64,000 bases of DNA from Pseudarthrobacter sp. L1SW. Lineage in GTDB: Bacteria; Actinomycetota; Actinomycetes; Actinomycetales; Micrococcaceae. Positions 1-7,377 of this stretch are shown piece by piece. The stretch is taken from the NCBI RefSeq assembly GCF_020809045.1, contig NZ_CP078079.1, positions 1,302,001-1,366,000 of the forward strand. The letters run 5' to 3'. The notes beneath the pieces were generated by a model, which saw nothing but the letters and a program-made list of their open reading frames with translations, did not search any database and was not told where the DNA came from. How positions within the stretch are numbered: position 1 is the first letter of the stretch; every line of letters begins with the position of its first letter. The position numbers and the translations under genes were made by a program.

Positions 1-1107
1 GCGCGCCGGGTCCGCGTAGACAATCTCAATGGCGTGCTCGGTCTTGGCGAAGGCGTCCCCAAAGCTGGCAACGTCCACGCCCGAGAGCTTCAGCTTGGTG
101 GCGGTGTCGAAGCCGGGGAAGGTGGCGTCCCCGCCGTGGAGGCGGTCGGCCACGATCTCCGCCATGGTGTTGGCGGGGGCCACCAGGCCCAGGCACATTC
201 CGCCGTAGTTGGCCACTTCACCGATGGCCCAGATGCCCGGCACTTCGGTTTCGCAGTAGTCGTTGATGACCACGCCGCCGCGGGGACCCAGGCTGAACAC
301 CTGTTCCTCGCCCTCGGCGGCGCGGAAGAGTTCGTCGCGGGGCCGGACGCCGATGGCCACAATGACCATGTCCGCGTCGATGATGCGGCCGTCTGCCATG
401 AGGACGCCGGTGACCTGGCCGTCGTCATCCGAGAGAACCTCGGACGGGAACACACCGCCGTGCACCTCGAAGCCCTTGGCCTTGATGAGCCTCCCCATGG
501 CCTGGCCGGCGCCCTCGTCCAGCTGGGTGGCCATCAGCCACTGCGAACCGTCGATGACGATCGGGTTGGCGCCCAGCTGCTCGGTGCCGGCGGCGGACTC
601 GAGGCCCAGGAGCCCGCCCCCGATGGTGACGGCGTTGACCTTGCGGCCCAGCTTCTCCTTCAGCCCGGCAATGGCCTCGTTGATGGCCCACACGTCTTCG
701 AGGGTGCGGTAGACGTGCGTCTTGTCCGCGCCGGGGATGGGAAGGCGGGCGGCATTGGAACCGGTGGCCACCACCAGTTCGTCATATTCGAAGACGTGGC
801 CGGCCGCAGTTTCCACGCTCTTGGCTTCGGCGTTGATCTTGACGACGCGCTCGCCGGTCTTGAGCTCCAGGGAAGGATGCTCCCACATGGACGCCGTCCC
901 CAGCGTCAGGTCGACGTCCTTATCTGTCAGGGCCTTGGACAGGGCAACGCGGTCGTAGGGGAGGTGGGCTTCCTCAGTGAGGACCGTGACATGCCAGCCA
1001 TTGAGGCCACGGGCATGCATTGCGTCCGCAAAACGGTGGGCCGCGGGGCCGCCGCCGGCGACGACGATGCGGCGCGGAGTCTCTGTGCTTGAAGTCTGTT
1101 CGGTCAC
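1..1107 (-). CDS. nirB: Assimilatory nitrite reductase large subunit NirB (partial, C-terminus off window)
   Basis: The first 369 codons are visible and run off the left edge, so the siroheme and Fe-S half is missing. The visible part is the FAD/NAD(P)H-binding module: an N-terminal dinucleotide loop (VVAGGGPAAHRF), a second Rossmann loop (TIGGGLLGLESA) near residue 145, and the GxGD-like segment VPGIWAIGEVANYGGM near residue 300. In the family this module passes NAD(P)H electrons to siroheme for six-electron reduction of nitrite to ammonium in the cytoplasm. The GTG start at 1107 is chosen because GAAAGG lies 7-8 bases upstream and the FAD loop begins about 15 residues later. It is divergent from nirD across a 274-bp region carrying a GlnR-like array. 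The family is very likely; the siroheme half cannot be checked here. Confidence 0.93.
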   Translation of the reverse strand, partial: MTEQTSSTETPRRIVVAGGGPAAHRFADAMHARGLNGWHVTVLTEEAHLPYDRVALSKALTDKDVDLTLGTASMWEHPSLELKTGERVVKINAEAKSVETAAGHVFEYDELVVATGSNAARLPIPGADKTHVYRTLEDVWAINEAIAGLKEKLGRKVNAVTIGGGLLGLESAAGTEQLGANPIVIDGSQWLMATQLDEGAGQAMGRLIKAKGFEVHGGVFPSEVLSDDDGQVTGVLMADGRIIDADMVIVAIGVRPRDELFRAAEGEEQVFSLGPRGGVVINDYCETEVPGIWAIGEVANYGGMCLGLVAPANTMAEIVADRLHGGDATFPGFDTATKLKLSGVDVASFGDAFAKTEHAIEIVYADPAR

Positions 1108-1188
1108 TGATGGGCCTTTCGCATGGGCCGCAGGCAGTTTTCCTGCAGCCTTCTCTGACGAGCTGTCCATCCAGACTAGGGAGACGCA

Positions 1189-1226
1189 GTTTCGCTTCAG
1201 TTTCCCAATTGTTTCGCCAACTTAAC
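1189..1226 (-). promoter_or_regulatory. Four-box GlnR-like operator between nirB and nirD
   Basis: Four pentamers sit exactly 11 bp apart: GTTTC at 1189, GTTTC at 1200, GTTTC at 1211 and TTAAC at 1222. On the minus strand this reads GTTAA-N6-GAAAC-N6-GAAAC-N6-GAAAC. The known actinobacterial GlnR consensus is gTnAC-N6-GaAAC repeated at 11-bp pitch. The array lies 82-119 bp upstream of nirB and 156-193 bp upstream of nirD, so it could serve both. Identity of the regulator is an inference. Confidence 0.6.
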
Positions 1227-1381
1227 TTCTGCATCACGAACGCATTTCCGGCCGGGTTAGGTGTCTTTTACGCGCTGGACACATTCAGCGCATGCCGCTG
1301 AAACACCCGGAGCCTAGCGTGGAACACGGCCGCAGAGGTGGCTGCTGAGAAGGATTACACGCAGAGGGAGAGGAACCGGAC

Positions 1382-1756
1382 ATGACGGCAACACTGGAAC
1401 TTGGGGCATTTGAAGCCGGCCTGGACGAGGCCGTATCCGGCTGGCACACAGTCTGCCGGGTGGACGACCTGGAGCTTGCCTGGGGTGAAGCCGCCCTGGT
1501 CGCTGGACGCCAGGTGGCCCTCTTCCGCACCGGCGCCAATGAGGTTTTCGCCGTGGCCCATGAGGACCCTGCAACCGGTGCGCATGTCATGGCACGCGGA
1601 ATCCTGGGATCACGGGGTGCCCGTCCCACCATCGCTTCGCCGCTCCACAAAGAGGTCTACGACCTCGAAACCGGGGAATGCTTCAGCAGCCCGGACCTGA
1701 GCCTTGCCACGTTCCGGACCCGCATTGCAGGCGGCGTCATCGAGATCGAGCTGTAG
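1382..1756 (+). CDS. nirD: Nitrite reductase small subunit NirD
   Basis: A 124-residue protein with the Rieske-like fold of NirD, the small partner of NirB in assimilatory NAD(P)H nitrite reductase. The usual Rieske pairs CxH and CxxH are absent: the first ligand region reads VAHEDPATGAHV and the second ASPLHKEVYDL. Loss of the cluster ligands is typical of bacterial NirD, which is thought to be structural rather than redox-active. The ATG start follows a GAGAGGAACCGGAC stretch that can serve as ribosome binding site. The gene is transcribed away from nirB rather than following it, and it ends only 6 bp before the convergent phosphohexomutase stop. Confidence 0.88.
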   Translation: MTATLELGAFEAGLDEAVSGWHTVCRVDDLELAWGEAALVAGRQVALFRTGANEVFAVAHEDPATGAHVMARGILGSRGARPTIASPLHKEVYDLETGECFSSPDLSLATFRTRIAGGVIEIEL

Positions 1757-1762
1757 CAGGGG

Positions 1763-3523
1763 CTAGAGCCCCAGGGCTTCGCTGACGTCGCGGAGCACCT
1801 CGTCCAGCGCCGCCCGCGCCGCCTGCCGGGCAGCCGGCAGTTCGGCCGCGGAGCCCACGTGGTGGATTACCTCGAGGTAGCACTTGAGCTTGGGCTCGGT
1901 GCCGCTGGGCCGGATAATCACCCTGGTGAGGTTGCGGGTGACGTACAGCAGGCCGTCAGTAGGCGGAAGCCCGTCGCTGCCCTCGGCAAGATCTGCGTAA
2001 ACCTCGACTGCGGACGACCCGAACGTCTCCGGCGGGGAAACCCTCAGCCGGTTCATCATGGCGTCCAGGAGCCCGAGGTCTGCAACCCTGATGCTGAGCT
2101 GGTCGCTGGCGTGCAGGCCGTGCTGCAGGTAGAGCTCGTCCAAGGTGTCAAAGACGGATTTACCGTCAGCTTTGGCCGCCGCGGCGAGTTCCGCAATCAG
2201 GAGGGCAGCGGAAATGCCGTCCTTGTCCCGCACCAGGTCCGGCGCCACGCAGTAGCCCAGCGCCTCCTCGTAGCCGTACACCAGTCCGGGAACCCGGGAA
2301 ATCCACTTGAACCCGGTCAGGGTCTCCTGGTGGGCGTATCCGGCGGCAGCGGCGATGCGGGCCAGCAGCCTTGAGGACACAATCGAATTCGCGAACACTC
2401 CCTTGGCGCCCTCGTCAGTGCCGCCGTCGTCCGTGCTCCCGCGTGCGGCAAGCCGCGCGGCGATGTGCGCGCCAAGCAGCGCACCCACTTCGTCCCCGCG
2501 GAGCATCCGCCACGCGCCGGTGTCCGGGTCCTTTGCCGCAACGGCGGCCCTGTCGGCGTCGGGATCATTGGCGATCACGATGTCCGCGGCCTGCCGCTCA
2601 GCGGCTTCCAGTGCCAGGTCCAGCGCCCCGGGCTCTTCCGGGTTCGGGAAGCTGACCGTGGGGAAGTCCGGGTCCGGCTCGGCTTGTTCCGCCACCAGCG
2701 TGATGTCCGTGAAACCTGCCGCGTTCAGCACGGCCAGTGCAGTCCCGCCGCCCACGCCGTGCAGGGGGGTCAGGACGATGCGCAGGTCGCGGGCAGGGAA
2801 GTGTTCCGGCAGGGCAAGCGCGGCGGTGTCCCGTTCGTAGTCCGACGCAAGGGAGCCGTCCAGGACGGTCCAGCCGGAGGGGGCCAGGGTGATGGATTCC
2901 AGCGGGCCCACGGCGTTGATCCGGGCCGCGATCTCAGCATCATAGGGGGCCACGATCTGGGCGCCGTTGCCGCTGTCCGTGACGGCGTGGCGGCCCAGGT
3001 ACACCTTGTAGCCGTTGTCCTGCGGAGGGTTGTGGCTGGCTGTCACCATGACCCCGCCGTCGCACTCCAGCGCCCGGACGGCGTAGGCCAGCAGGGGCGT
3101 GGGCAGCGCCGCCGGCATCAGGAAGGTCTCGATCCCGGCGGCCGTGAAGACAGCGGCCGTTTCTTCCGCGAAGATGTCCGAGTTGTAGCGGGCGTCATAG
3201 CCGACGACGGCGCGCGGCCGCGTTCCCGGCGAGGCGTCGCCCACCGCCGAGAGCAGGAAGTCCGCCAGGCCGGCAGCAGCGCGGCGCACCACCACCCGGT
3301 TCATCCGGTTGGGGCCCGGACCCAGGGCGGCGCGGAGTCCCGCCGTTCCGAACTGCAGCGTGCCGCGGAAGCTGTCCGCCAGTTCCTGGCGTGCGGCGGG
3401 GACGCCGTTGTCAACGAGTTGGACGAGTTCCAGGAGGGAAGCCGACGTGACGGGATCCGGGTCTTGGGCAGCCCATTCGCGGGCTTCATTGAGCAGGCGG
3501 AAATCGGCATCGGAAGACGTCAT
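1763..3523 (-). CDS. Phosphohexomutase (phosphomannomutase/phosphoglucomutase family)
   Basis: A 586-residue alpha-D-phosphohexomutase, which interconverts hexose 1- and 6-phosphates in the cytoplasm. The phosphoserine loop is seen as VTASHNPPQDNGYKVYLG, the metal-binding loop as IVIANDPDADRAAVAA, the sugar loop as GYEEALGYCVAPD, and the C-terminal phosphate-binding loop as RPSGTEPKLKCYLE. The length fits the PgmB/ManB type of actinobacteria. The frame opens upstream to a GTG at 3589, but that codon has no ribosome binding site. ATG 3529 and ATG 3523 follow GATAGG, and 3523 has the better spacing. It lies 83 bp after the purine nucleoside phosphorylase, suggesting co-transcription for ribose/hexose phosphate salvage. 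Substrate (mannose, glucose or ribose phosphate) cannot be fixed from sequence. Confidence 0.88.
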   Translation of the reverse strand: MTSSDADFRLLNEAREWAAQDPDPVTSASLLELVQLVDNGVPAARQELADSFRGTLQFGTAGLRAALGPGPNRMNRVVVRRAAAGLADFLLSAVGDASPGTRPRAVVGYDARYNSDIFAEETAAVFTAAGIETFLMPAALPTPLLAYAVRALECDGGVMVTASHNPPQDNGYKVYLGRHAVTDSGNGAQIVAPYDAEIAARINAVGPLESITLAPSGWTVLDGSLASDYERDTAALALPEHFPARDLRIVLTPLHGVGGGTALAVLNAAGFTDITLVAEQAEPDPDFPTVSFPNPEEPGALDLALEAAERQAADIVIANDPDADRAAVAAKDPDTGAWRMLRGDEVGALLGAHIAARLAARGSTDDGGTDEGAKGVFANSIVSSRLLARIAAAAGYAHQETLTGFKWISRVPGLVYGYEEALGYCVAPDLVRDKDGISAALLIAELAAAAKADGKSVFDTLDELYLQHGLHASDQLSIRVADLGLLDAMMNRLRVSPPETFGSSAVEVYADLAEGSDGLPPTDGLLYVTRNLTRVIIRPSGTEPKLKCYLEVIHHVGSAAELPAARQAARAALDEVLRDVSEALGL

Positions 3524-3606
3524 GGGCATAAACCTATCGTCATTGGGCGCCGAAGCTGTGCCGCCTCCCGCGGAAAGCGGAAAATTCACCGAAGCGGTGC
3601 CCCGCC

Positions 3607-4425
3607 TTAGAGCCGGGCGATGATTTCGGCGAGCAGCTTGGAAATCCGGGGCCCTGCCGCCTGTCCGGACTCGATGACTTCCTGGTGGCTCAGGGGCTGG
3701 GGGCTAATCCCGGCGGCAAGGTTGGTGACCAGTGAGATTCCGAACACCTCCATCCCGGCGTGCCGCCCGGCGATGGCCTCCAGCGCCGTGGACATGCCCA
3801 CCAGGTCCGCGCCGATGCGCTTGGCATACTGCACCTCGGCAGGAGTCTCGTAGTGCGGGCCGGGGAACTGGGCGTAGACGCCTTCCTCCAGGGTGGCGTC
3901 CACTTCACGGGCCAGGCCGCGGATCCGGGCCGAATAAAGATCTGTCAGGTCCACAAATGTGGCGCCCTCCAGCGGCGAGGCGGCGGTGAGGTTGATGTGA
4001 TCTTTGATGAGCACCGGGGTTCCGGGGGTCCAGTTTTCCTGCAGCCCGCCGCAGCCGTTGGTGAGCACCAGGGTCTTGCAGCCAGCCGCCGCTGCTGCGC
4101 GGATGCCGTGCACCACCGCGCGTACGCCTTTGCCCTCGTAGTAGTGCGTCCTGGCGCCCAGGACCAGGGCCCTCTTGCCGCCCTTGGTCAGCACCGAGCG
4201 GATGGTGCCCACGTGGCCTTCCACCGCAGGAGCGTGGAAGCCGGGAACCTCCTCCGCGGACAGCGTGGCGGTGGTCTCGCCGATCAGGTCCGCTGCTTCG
4301 GCCCAGCCGGAGCCGAGCACCAGGGCGACGTCGTGGCTGTCCACGCCGGTTTCCTCGGCGATGTAGTCAGCGGCAGCATGGGCGGCCGCGAAGGGATCAG
4401 TGTTCAGGAAGTCAGTTGTACTCAC
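3607..4425 (-). CDS. Purine nucleoside phosphorylase (trimeric PNP/MTAP family)
   Basis: A 272-residue protein with the trimeric PNP signatures: LVLGSGWAEAAD (phosphate loop), ARTHYYEGK, VLTNGCGGLQENW, FPGPHYETPAEVQ and the signature GADLVGMSTALEAIAGRH. It cleaves purine nucleosides with phosphate to give base and ribose 1-phosphate in salvage. The neighbouring phosphohexomutase could process the sugar phosphate; that link is an inference from proximity. The start GTG at 4425 has no close Shine-Dalgarno but sits exactly six bases after TAGCTT, the arrangement of a leaderless actinobacterial gene. Confidence 0.9.
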   Translation of the reverse strand: MSTTDFLNTDPFAAAHAAADYIAEETGVDSHDVALVLGSGWAEAADLIGETTATLSAEEVPGFHAPAVEGHVGTIRSVLTKGGKRALVLGARTHYYEGKGVRAVVHGIRAAAAAGCKTLVLTNGCGGLQENWTPGTPVLIKDHINLTAASPLEGATFVDLTDLYSARIRGLAREVDATLEEGVYAQFPGPHYETPAEVQYAKRIGADLVGMSTALEAIAGRHAGMEVFGISLVTNLAAGISPQPLSHQEVIESGQAAGPRISKLLAEIIARL

Positions 4426-4431
4426 TGGTAC

Positions 4432-4437
4432 AAGCTA
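4432..4437 (-). promoter_or_regulatory. -10 box of a leaderless promoter for the PNP gene
   Basis: TAGCTT on the minus strand, six bases before the GTG start, so transcription should begin at or next to the start codon. Confidence 0.5.
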
Positions 4438-4530
4438 TCCTGCCGCCCGTGGTGCCGCCCACCTTCGCGCGGATTGCCGAGAGACCGTTTTCTTTGGCGG
4501 TGCGGGGGAGTTGCAGGACAATGGTTGATT

Positions 4531-5946
4531 GTGACTACGCATCCAGATTTCAGTTCGCCCCGGATCGCAATCCTGGGAGGTGGTCCCGGCGGATACGAAG
4601 CCGCCATGGTTGCCGCCTCGCTCGGGGCGCAGGTCACCATCATCGAGCGGGCCGGGCTGGGCGGATCGGCCGTGCTGACCGACGTCGTCCCGTCAAAGAC
4701 GCTGATCGCCACCGCCGACCTCATGACGCGCGTCGGCGAGGCGGGCGAGCTGGGAGTGAAGTTCGATGTCGACGGCGGCGACTTTGTCCCGGTAATGCGC
4801 GCGGACCTCAAGCACATCAACGACCGGCTGCTGAACCTGGCGCGCAGCCAGTCGAAGGACATCCATGACGGCCTGGAGCACCAGGGCGTGCGGATCCTTG
4901 CAGGGTCAGGCAAGTTGGTGGACGACCACACCATCGAGGTCCTCACGGCGGAGGGCACCGAAACAGTCGAAGCGGACACCATCCTGCTGGCCGTGGGTGC
5001 CCACCCGCGCGAGCTTGCCACCGCCCGGCCGGATGGCGAGCGGATCCTCAACTGGACGCAGATCTACGACCTCGACGAACTCCCCGAGGAACTGATTGTG
5101 GTGGGTTCGGGCGTCACCGGGGCTGAGTTTGCTTCTGCCTACAACGGGCTGGGGTCCAAGGTGACCCTGATTTCCAGCCGTGACCGCGTGCTTCCCGGGT
5201 CCGACGTGGATGCGGCAGTGGTGCTGGAGGAAGTGTTCGAGCGCCGCGGCGTCCGCGTCCTGTCCCGATCCCGCGCCGAGAGCGTCGAACGGACGGACGA
5301 CGGCGTGCTGGTCACCCTCAGCGACGGGTCCACGGTCACCGGCAGCCACTGCCTGCTGTGCCTGGGCTCCATCCCCAACACGGCCGGGATCGGCCTTGAG
5401 GAGGCCGGAGTGGCGCTCAGTGAGAGCGGCCATATCAAGGTCGACGGCGTTTCGCGCACCTCCGCCCCCAACATCTACGCTGCAGGCGACTGCACCGGCG
5501 TGCTCCCGCTTGCCTCCGTAGCCGCGATGCAGGGGCGCATTGCGGTGGCGCACTTCATGGGCGACACCGTCACCCCGCTTAAGCTGCACCAGGTGGCCTC
5601 CAACATCTTCACCTCGCCCGAAATTGCCAACGTAGGGGTTTCCGAGGCCGAGATCGACTCCGGCAAGTACCAGGGCGACGTCATCAAGCTCTCGCTGCGC
5701 AGCAACGCCCGCGCCAAGATGCGCAACCACCGGGACGGCTTCGTCAAGATCTTCGCCCGCAAGGGCTCGGGCACCGTCATCGGCGGTGTGGTGGTGGGCC
5801 CGAACGCGTCCGAACTGATCTTCCCTATCTCCATCGCGGTGAAGCAGAAGCTGCACGTTGACGACGTCGCCAGCACGTTTACTGTCTACCCTTCCCTGAG
5901 TGGATCGATCTCAGAAGCGGCGCGGCGCCTGCACGTCCACATGTAA
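4531..5946 (+). CDS. lpdA: LpdA-type NAD(P)H:quinone reductase (flavoprotein disulfide reductase fold)
   Basis: A 471-residue two-dinucleotide-domain flavoprotein: FAD loop ILGGGPGGYEAA at residue 10, NAD(P)H loop VVGSGVTGAEFA near 190, FAD segment IYAAGDCTGVLPLASVAAMQG near 315, then a C-terminal dimerisation domain. The region that holds the redox-active Cys pair in lipoamide dehydrogenases reads GGSAVLTDVVPSKTLI, so both cysteines are missing. Mycobacterium tuberculosis LpdA (Rv3303c) has the same loss and acts as an NAD(P)H quinone reductase; the C-terminal VYPSLSGSI/EAARRL also matches it closely. GTG 4531 is chosen because homology starts there; TTG 4525 in the same frame has better Shine-Dalgarno spacing and cannot be excluded. 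It is divergent from PNP. Confidence 0.85.
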   Translation: MTTHPDFSSPRIAILGGGPGGYEAAMVAASLGAQVTIIERAGLGGSAVLTDVVPSKTLIATADLMTRVGEAGELGVKFDVDGGDFVPVMRADLKHINDRLLNLARSQSKDIHDGLEHQGVRILAGSGKLVDDHTIEVLTAEGTETVEADTILLAVGAHPRELATARPDGERILNWTQIYDLDELPEELIVVGSGVTGAEFASAYNGLGSKVTLISSRDRVLPGSDVDAAVVLEEVFERRGVRVLSRSRAESVERTDDGVLVTLSDGSTVTGSHCLLCLGSIPNTAGIGLEEAGVALSESGHIKVDGVSRTSAPNIYAAGDCTGVLPLASVAAMQGRIAVAHFMGDTVTPLKLHQVASNIFTSPEIANVGVSEAEIDSGKYQGDVIKLSLRSNARAKMRNHRDGFVKIFARKGSGTVIGGVVVGPNASELIFPISIAVKQKLHVDDVASTFTVYPSLSGSISEAARRLHVHM

Positions 5947-5983
5947 GGGCCGAAAGTCCCCCTGGAGGGGTGCGCCCCGTTGC

Positions 5984-5989
5984 TACACT
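5984..5989 (+). promoter_or_regulatory. -10 box of a leaderless promoter for the Lgt-like operon
   Basis: TACACT with TG immediately upstream as part of TGCTACACT, followed by six bases and the ATG at 5996. No Shine-Dalgarno is present, so the operon probably starts with a leaderless message. Confidence 0.5.
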
Positions 5990-5995
5990 CTGCAC

Positions 5996-6754
5996 ATGAT
6001 CGGGCTTCCCTTCGCGGGAAACGGGCTGGTACATGCCGGCTTCGTCGGGCTGGGAATCCTCGCAGCCCTGCTGTTCTACGCCTATGAGAAGCGCCGCCGC
6101 GGCCTGTCCGATCCCCGGCTGTGGCCTATTGCCGGTTTCGCCGTAGCTTTCGGGGCCATTGGTTCCAGGGTGCTCACGTGGGATTTGTCGCGGCAGGTTT
6201 CCCTTGCGGATTGGTGGGGCAACGGTGACCGCAGTATCCTTGCCGGCCTTGTGGGCGCCTGGCTTGGCGTCCTCCTCGGCAAACGGCTGACCGGGTACCG
6301 GGGGAAGACCGGTGACCTGCTGGCGCCTGCGGTGGCCTTGTCGCTGGTCATCGGCCGCGTCGGCTGCCTCCTTACCGAACTGCCAGGCACTCCGACCGGG
6401 GGAGCCTGGGGGATAATCCTCACCCCGGCGCAGGCCGGAGTGGTCGGCGGGCAGGCCGGAGTGGGACTCCATCCGTCCTTTGCCTACGAGATTGCCTTCC
6501 ACCTTGTGGCGTTTGCGGCAATGTGGCGTTACCGGGACAGCCTGCCACGTCCTGGCGACCTTTTCATCTGCTTTGTGGCCTCCTATGCCCTGTTCCGGTT
6601 CGGTGTCGAATTCGTCCGCGGCAACGAGGTGCTCTGGCTGGGGATGAGCCGCCCCCAGTTGTTCCTCCTGGCGGTCCTCCCCCTGCTGTTCTGGCGGACG
6701 CTGCGGGTATTCGGGAAACCATTGCGCCCGACGTTGGAGGGGACAGCCGCATGA
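5996..6754 (+). CDS. Lgt-like polytopic membrane protein (prolipoprotein diacylglyceryl transferase family)
   Basis: A 252-residue multi-pass membrane protein with about seven hydrophobic segments. It carries Lgt-type landmarks: VIGRVGCLLTEL in place of the Lgt signature GRIGNFxNxE, HPSFAYE matching the family HPTxxYE, and FRFGVEFVRGNEVLWLGMSRPQLF matching the last Lgt helix with its conserved Arg. True Lgt moves diacylglycerol from phosphatidylglycerol to lipoprotein Cys at the membrane. The signature is diverged, so this is more likely a paralogue that binds a phospholipid than the housekeeping Lgt. It overlaps the next gene by 4 bp (ATGA) and starts an operon leading to a radical SAM enzyme. 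The exact reaction is unknown. Confidence 0.75.
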   Translation: MIGLPFAGNGLVHAGFVGLGILAALLFYAYEKRRRGLSDPRLWPIAGFAVAFGAIGSRVLTWDLSRQVSLADWWGNGDRSILAGLVGAWLGVLLGKRLTGYRGKTGDLLAPAVALSLVIGRVGCLLTELPGTPTGGAWGIILTPAQAGVVGGQAGVGLHPSFAYEIAFHLVAFAAMWRYRDSLPRPGDLFICFVASYALFRFGVEFVRGNEVLWLGMSRPQLFLLAVLPLLFWRTLRVFGKPLRPTLEGTAA

Positions 6755-7047
6755 GCGAGGAACCAAGGCGGGGCTCCATGGCGCTCGGGATCCTGTTAGG
6801 GACGCCGGCCCTTTATGCCCTCTATTTCGGGACAACAAGTGGAATCGCTCCGGACCAGGGCTACAAGACCTTCCTCGCCGGGCCAGCAGCATTCGTACCG
6901 ATCGCACTGTACGTGGCGGTTGCCGTCCTGCTGGCGGTCCGGCCTCGCACGTCGCGGCTGGGGGCGGGGCTGCTCATTGGCCTGGGGATCTTCACCCTGC
7001 TCGGCGGCGGGATCTGCGTGGGCAGCCTGGCGCGGATGAGGGCCTGA
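6751..7047 (+). CDS. Small three-helix membrane protein A (tandem duplicate)
   Basis: A 98-residue protein with three hydrophobic segments: residues 10-27, about 45-64 and about 71-92, the last being GLLIGLGIFTLLGGG. Its middle and C-terminal parts are nearly repeated in the next gene: AGPAAFVP, then an Arg-Thr-Ser-Arg turn, then the same Gly-rich helix. It matches no family I recognise. The start is fixed by an ATGA overlap with the Lgt-like stop. Its position between an Lgt-like protein and a radical SAM enzyme suggests a role in the same membrane process, which is an inference. Confidence 0.7.
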   Translation: MSEEPRRGSMALGILLGTPALYALYFGTTSGIAPDQGYKTFLAGPAAFVPIALYVAVAVLLAVRPRTSRLGAGLLIGLGIFTLLGGGICVGSLARMRA

Positions 7048-7048
7048 G

Positions 7049-7363
7049 ATGGGCCGGGGAGAACTCCCGCAACAACCGCGTGGCGGCCACTTGGGACTCG
7101 GAACCGTCGTCGGCGCATTGTTGCTCTATGTCCTCTATTTATGGACAACGGTTGGCGTCGGTCCGCCCTATGCATGGTCCAACAGCCTCTTCGCTGGGCC
7201 TGCTGCTTTCGTACCGCTCGCCGTCTACCTGGGGCTGGCCATTGTTCTGGCGGTGGACCCCCGGACGTCCCGCTGGGGCGCAGGGCTACTGATCGGTTTG
7301 GGGATCTTCACGCTGCTCGGCGGGGGACTGTGCGTGGCTGGCCTTGTGCAGGCCGGAATCTGA
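7049..7363 (+). CDS. Small three-helix membrane protein B (tandem duplicate)
   Basis: A 104-residue paralogue of the gene just upstream, one base after its stop. The shared core is AGPAAFVP(L)AVY, an acidic or basic PRTSR turn and GAGLLIGLGIFTLLGGG followed by a single Cys near the C-terminus (LCVAG; the paralogue has ICVG). The N-terminal 15 residues differ and are polar. Two adjacent copies suggest a local duplication and possibly a hetero-oligomer. No function can be assigned. Confidence 0.7.
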   Translation: MGRGELPQQPRGGHLGLGTVVGALLLYVLYLWTTVGVGPPYAWSNSLFAGPAAFVPLAVYLGLAIVLAVDPRTSRWGAGLLIGLGIFTLLGGGLCVAGLVQAGI

Positions 7364-7377
7364 AGGGGGAAATTTCC

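Noticed and set aside
34..1092. Long open frame on the plus strand opposite nirB
   Set aside because: It is the antisense of a clear NirB reading frame; its protein is low complexity with no family pattern, an effect of high GC content.
3523..3589. Longer phosphohexomutase start at GTG 3589
   Set aside because: No ribosome binding site and no family similarity in the extra 22 residues; ATG 3523 or 3529 follow GATAGG.
5996..6754. Housekeeping Lgt
   Set aside because: The central signature is diverged and the gene sits in an operon with radical SAM and orphan membrane proteins, so I list it only as Lgt-like.
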